A DNA stretch of 10,953 bases, taken from the NCBI GenBank assembly GCA_027596945.1, contig JADGJH010001270.1, forward strand, positions 1 through 10,953, written 5' to 3'. A program made the translations under genes and the position numbers. Origin of the DNA: Physocladia obscura (Eukaryota > Chytridiomycota > Chytridiomycetes > Chytridiales > Chytriomycetaceae). The notes under the pieces are model-generated. The model made no database searches and was not told the DNA's origin. It was given only the letters and a program-made list of their open reading frames with translations. This document shows, in pieces, positions 8,716 to 10,953 of this stretch; within the stretch, counting starts at the first letter, position 1, and each line of letters starts with the position of its first letter.

Positions 8716-8965
8716 TTAAAAACAATCAAGAATTTCGTGGAAACGCATTAGCAAAATGTGGAAATCGCTCCTCTTTTTTCTCTGAGTAACAGAAAGTTGT
8801 TTTAGACTTCAATTCGAAACAATTCAAGTCCCCAAAAACAAATAATAGGAATTACTATAGTACAAATTCAGAATGATAAAGTAACAGAAAGATGTATTAA
8901 ATTGGGTAAATCAAAATAGTAGCGTTTTACTCCACATATACATTTAAAAAAAAAAAATTGTGCCC

Positions 8966-9013
8966 AAAATCGTGCTTAGAACAAAATTTGTGAAAATCGT
9001 GCCCAGAACAAAA
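8966..9013 (+). repeat. 21-nt direct repeat, two copies
   Basis: Copies at 8966-8986 and 8993-9013 share AAAATCGTGC, two differing bases, then AGAACAAAA, with starts 27 nt apart. The GTGCCC word recurs at 8960, 8999 and 9021. The pair ends 46 nt before the ATG of the next gene, so paired binding sites or a small tandem duplication in the leader are both possible. Confidence 0.6.
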
Positions 9014-9059
9014 AAAAAGTGTGCCCCATCACAAAAATTAAAAAAAAATTCATTTAAAA

Positions 9060-10486
9060 ATGATACAATCCAACGTAAGAGATGAAGATGTACAACGATA
9101 TTTGCACGGATTAAATACCAGAGGATATGATAGTGATGAAGACTTTAGTACTGATGACCTTGACGAGCCAGTGCTCTGCTGGACTAGAACATTAAGCGAA
9201 AGTACACTTTTGGCTAATTGGAGTCTAGACGAGGAGCAGTGCTTTCCGATATACGATGGAAGGGATAAACCAGCTACTTTCCTCTCAAGATTTTCCTCTC
9301 GTTGTTTTCCGTATGGTTTGTGGTCATATCCTTTTTTTGTCTCTTAGAAAATCTTATCGATAAAAATCATCAAACAGAACTTGGCGAAACTGCGTCAACC
9401 TCATTTAGATACCGATGGTTGCCGTTTCCAATTGTTAAAATATCGCCATCCGTTCATTTTTTAGCAACACAGAAATCGGCTACAAACACAAACTGCCAGC
9501 CAAAAACAACTTTGGCCACAGTTACAGCAACAGCAACAACTAGAACAGCCGCACTTAATATTTTAGCCACAAGCATTGCAATGGCAGTAAATAAGACTGA
9601 AAATGTCGCACATGGTGATGCCGAAACTGCAAATAATCTTACTAGCTCATCACATGATAATATCCTGTCAACAAAAAATAACCGCCTTACACCATCAATG
9701 ATCATGGGAATACAACCAACTCCTATTTTTATAGGTCTCTATGAACAGCCATACACTCCTCAGACTCCGGACTACTCTGCAACCATATCTTTAATTATGG
9801 ATCGGAACATCCACGTGATCAAATCTCGAAATAAAGTGGCTAATCAGTCTGTCACTGTTATACCACTGTTACCACCACTGCCCACACGTAGAAATGGTAA
9901 ATCGTCAGCCAGTTTCAACCAACTGTTTTACAAAGATGCAGAAATCCTCAAGTCTACCTCAGCCTCCTCGTTACCATCGCTGTATGACCCTGCTGAAATT
10001 GTGTCGCCAACAACAGACGCCAGAAGTAGCCCACCGCCACCACCACTGTCATTTAACAACAATAGCAGCAATCACAACAGTTATGGCAAACCGGAAATTC
10101 CACGATACAACAGTAACATATCAATATTTGTACAAGACTTTCTTGAACAACAGTCGGAAGATTGGTTCCAACAGCACTCTGCTAAAAAATCGTATGAAAG
10201 AATGAACCGATACCACACGTGTCGGCACGACAGACGCGATGTGAAAGAAATATGGCTGAATTTTGGCGTAGATACGGCGGCGGATGATCCATGCTGTGCA
10301 AAGAAGGGGCAGCGAAACAAAAGATATGATGCGAATTTTATAAACGCAGTTAGGCAGGCAACATATGAGACTGTTGTGTCTTTGCAAGAGTTTGAGCGAG
10401 AAAGAAATAGCGAGGCTGTCCTTTTGGAAGCTGCGTTGCGTGACGGGTTTCATGCGAAGTCGCGATCTGGTTCGTTGCAGATTTAG
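9060..10486 (+). CDS. protein of unknown family, two exons, about 442 residues
   Basis: Exon 1 starts at ATG 9060, the first Met after AT-rich leader sequence. An intron near 9311 joins it to a long second frame ending TAG 10486. The preferred join, 9311-9408, gives FSSRCFP then YRWLPFPIVK. The N-terminus is acidic (GYDSDEDFSTDDLDEP at about 22-37). Residues 104-138 are Thr/Ala-rich. A proline run lies at 292-296, followed by an Asn/Ser tract. The C-terminal 120 residues are charged and probably helical, including DFLEQQSEDWFQQHS, KEIWLNFGVD, a CC pair, and TYETVVSLQEFERERNSEA. There is no signal peptide, membrane span or motif that I recognise. Composition suggests a largely disordered protein with a folded C-terminal part. 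Function unknown. Confidence 0.72.
9311..9408 (+). other. likely intron of the unknown gene (98 nt; alternative 9316-9377)
   Basis: The two frames differ by two, so an intron length of 3n+2 is required. GTATGG at 9311 to TTTAG at 9408 fits (98 nt), as does GTTTGT at 9316 to CAG at 9377 (62 nt, closer to the other introns and giving 454 residues). The obvious CTTAG at 9347 is out of phase with GTATGG. The choice is open. Confidence 0.5.
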
Positions 10487-10688
10487 ATATCTTTTGGAAT
10501 AACCGTGGTGGAAGGGAAATGAGGCTGTGCATTATCATTAATTCATTTTTGGGGATTTTATGCTCCCCTTTTTTTGTGATGTGATATAATTTTCGTTTTT
10601 CGTTGGACCTTTTTGAATAAACAAAAATACAGCTTTTGTGTCCTGATTTCTTTCTATCTGGAGTAACTACTGAATTGTTTCATTTCCC
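10487..10688. other. shared 3' intergenic region between convergent genes
   Basis: About 200 nt between two convergent stop codons. It contains one plus-strand AATAAA and a T-run preceded by GGGGA...TCCCC. No coding signal. Confidence 0.5.
10616..10621 (+). promoter_or_regulatory. candidate poly(A) signal of the unknown gene
   Basis: AATAAA 130 nt past the stop at 10486, following a T-rich tract, a typical 3'-end arrangement. Confidence 0.5.
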
Positions 10689-10953
10689 TTATTTGGATAC
10701 GTCATATTCTATCAAAAGATGGATCTGCGAAGTTTCAAGGCTCTGCAAAATAGTCTGATTCTGAGTGTAGAGATTGCCAAAATTTTTTTCAATCATTTTG
10801 CAACTTGGCTACGGTAGTGCGTTGACGACAAATTGATCCACCCGTCTTTATCTAACAAATAATTACCTGCTTGTTGGGATAGATCATACAATCAATTTTG
10901 TTTAATTCCATTCTCAAATTCAAAGGAGTACTTATCCAGTGCTTAAATTGAGG
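10689..10953 (-). CDS. C-terminal end of an unrecognised protein, last two exons, partial
   Basis: On the minus strand the window edge opens in frame: PQFKHWISTPLNLRMELNK then IDCMIYPNKQ (10953-10867). A 106-nt intron follows, then NQTILQSLETSQIHLLIEYD, VSK and a TAA stop at 10691-10689. Both exons are phase 0 and the join is exact, and residue composition is that of ordinary folded protein. Together they give the final 52 residues of a gene whose main part lies beyond the window. I could not assign a family; PCI-domain and COMM-domain C-termini were considered but do not fit clearly. It is convergent with the unknown plus-strand gene. Confidence 0.65.
10761..10866 (-). other. intron of the partial right-edge gene (106 nt)
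   Basis: Donor CAG|GTAATT at 10866, acceptor CACTCAG ending at 10761, phase 0. The intron itself contains stops in the coding frame (TAG soon after the donor), which supports its removal. Confidence 0.65.

Larger units (their letters stand above)
8485..9059. other. intergenic stretch between bHLH and unknown gene
   Basis: No coding signal was seen. It holds AT-rich tracts, an imperfect hairpin at 8680-8708 next to an AATAAA, a 12-mer AGTAACAGAAAG occurring at 8785 and 8880, and the direct repeat at 8966-9013. The first part is presumably the 3' end of the bHLH transcript and the last part the promoter of the next gene. Confidence 0.6.

Noticed and set aside
10551..10577. GGGGA...TCCCC stem followed by a T-run, resembling a bacterial terminator
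   Set aside because: Only five base pairs, and the window is eukaryotic; more likely chance in a 3' flank.

Overview
The window looks like nuclear DNA from a fungus, probably an early-diverging, AT-rich lineage. This rests on intergenic A/T tracts, short introns (50-106 nt, GTATGT/GTGAGT-type donors, TAG/CAG acceptors) and a DNA polymerase gamma with a fungal-type C-terminal extension. Lineage is an inference; no species is claimed. Coding capacity was rebuilt by joining reading frames across splice sites, with phase checked at each joint.

Layout. 1-1125: AT-rich, no intact gene; a possible transposase scrap lies near 114-240. 1126-1467 (+): a fragment matching the second Tudor repeat of SGF29, the SAGA histone-methyl reader, with no recognisable first half, so probably a remnant or an unusual gene. 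It converges with and slightly overlaps the next gene. 5331-1420 (-): a complete five-exon mitochondrial DNA polymerase gamma (MIP1/POLG), 1222 residues, with all exonuclease and polymerase motifs. 5536-5980 (+): a patchy coding-like stretch with one good intron. 5951-6414: a foldback element with roughly 160-bp terminal inverted repeats (MITE-like), whose left arm cuts into that stretch. 6616-8484 (+): a three-exon, 580-residue bHLH transcription factor with a long Ser/Pro-rich N-terminus. 8485-9059: intergenic, with a short direct repeat. 9060-10486 (+): a two-exon, approximately 442-residue protein of unknown family. 10953-10689 (-): the last two exons of an unrecognised gene that enters from the right edge.

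The genes do not form a pathway: a mitochondrial replicase, a nuclear transcription factor and two unknowns are simply neighbours, as is usual in eukaryotes. The best candidates for a second look are the inverted-repeat element with the disrupted stretch beside it, the SGF29-like fragment, the altered DNA-contact position of the bHLH protein, and the two unrecognised proteins.
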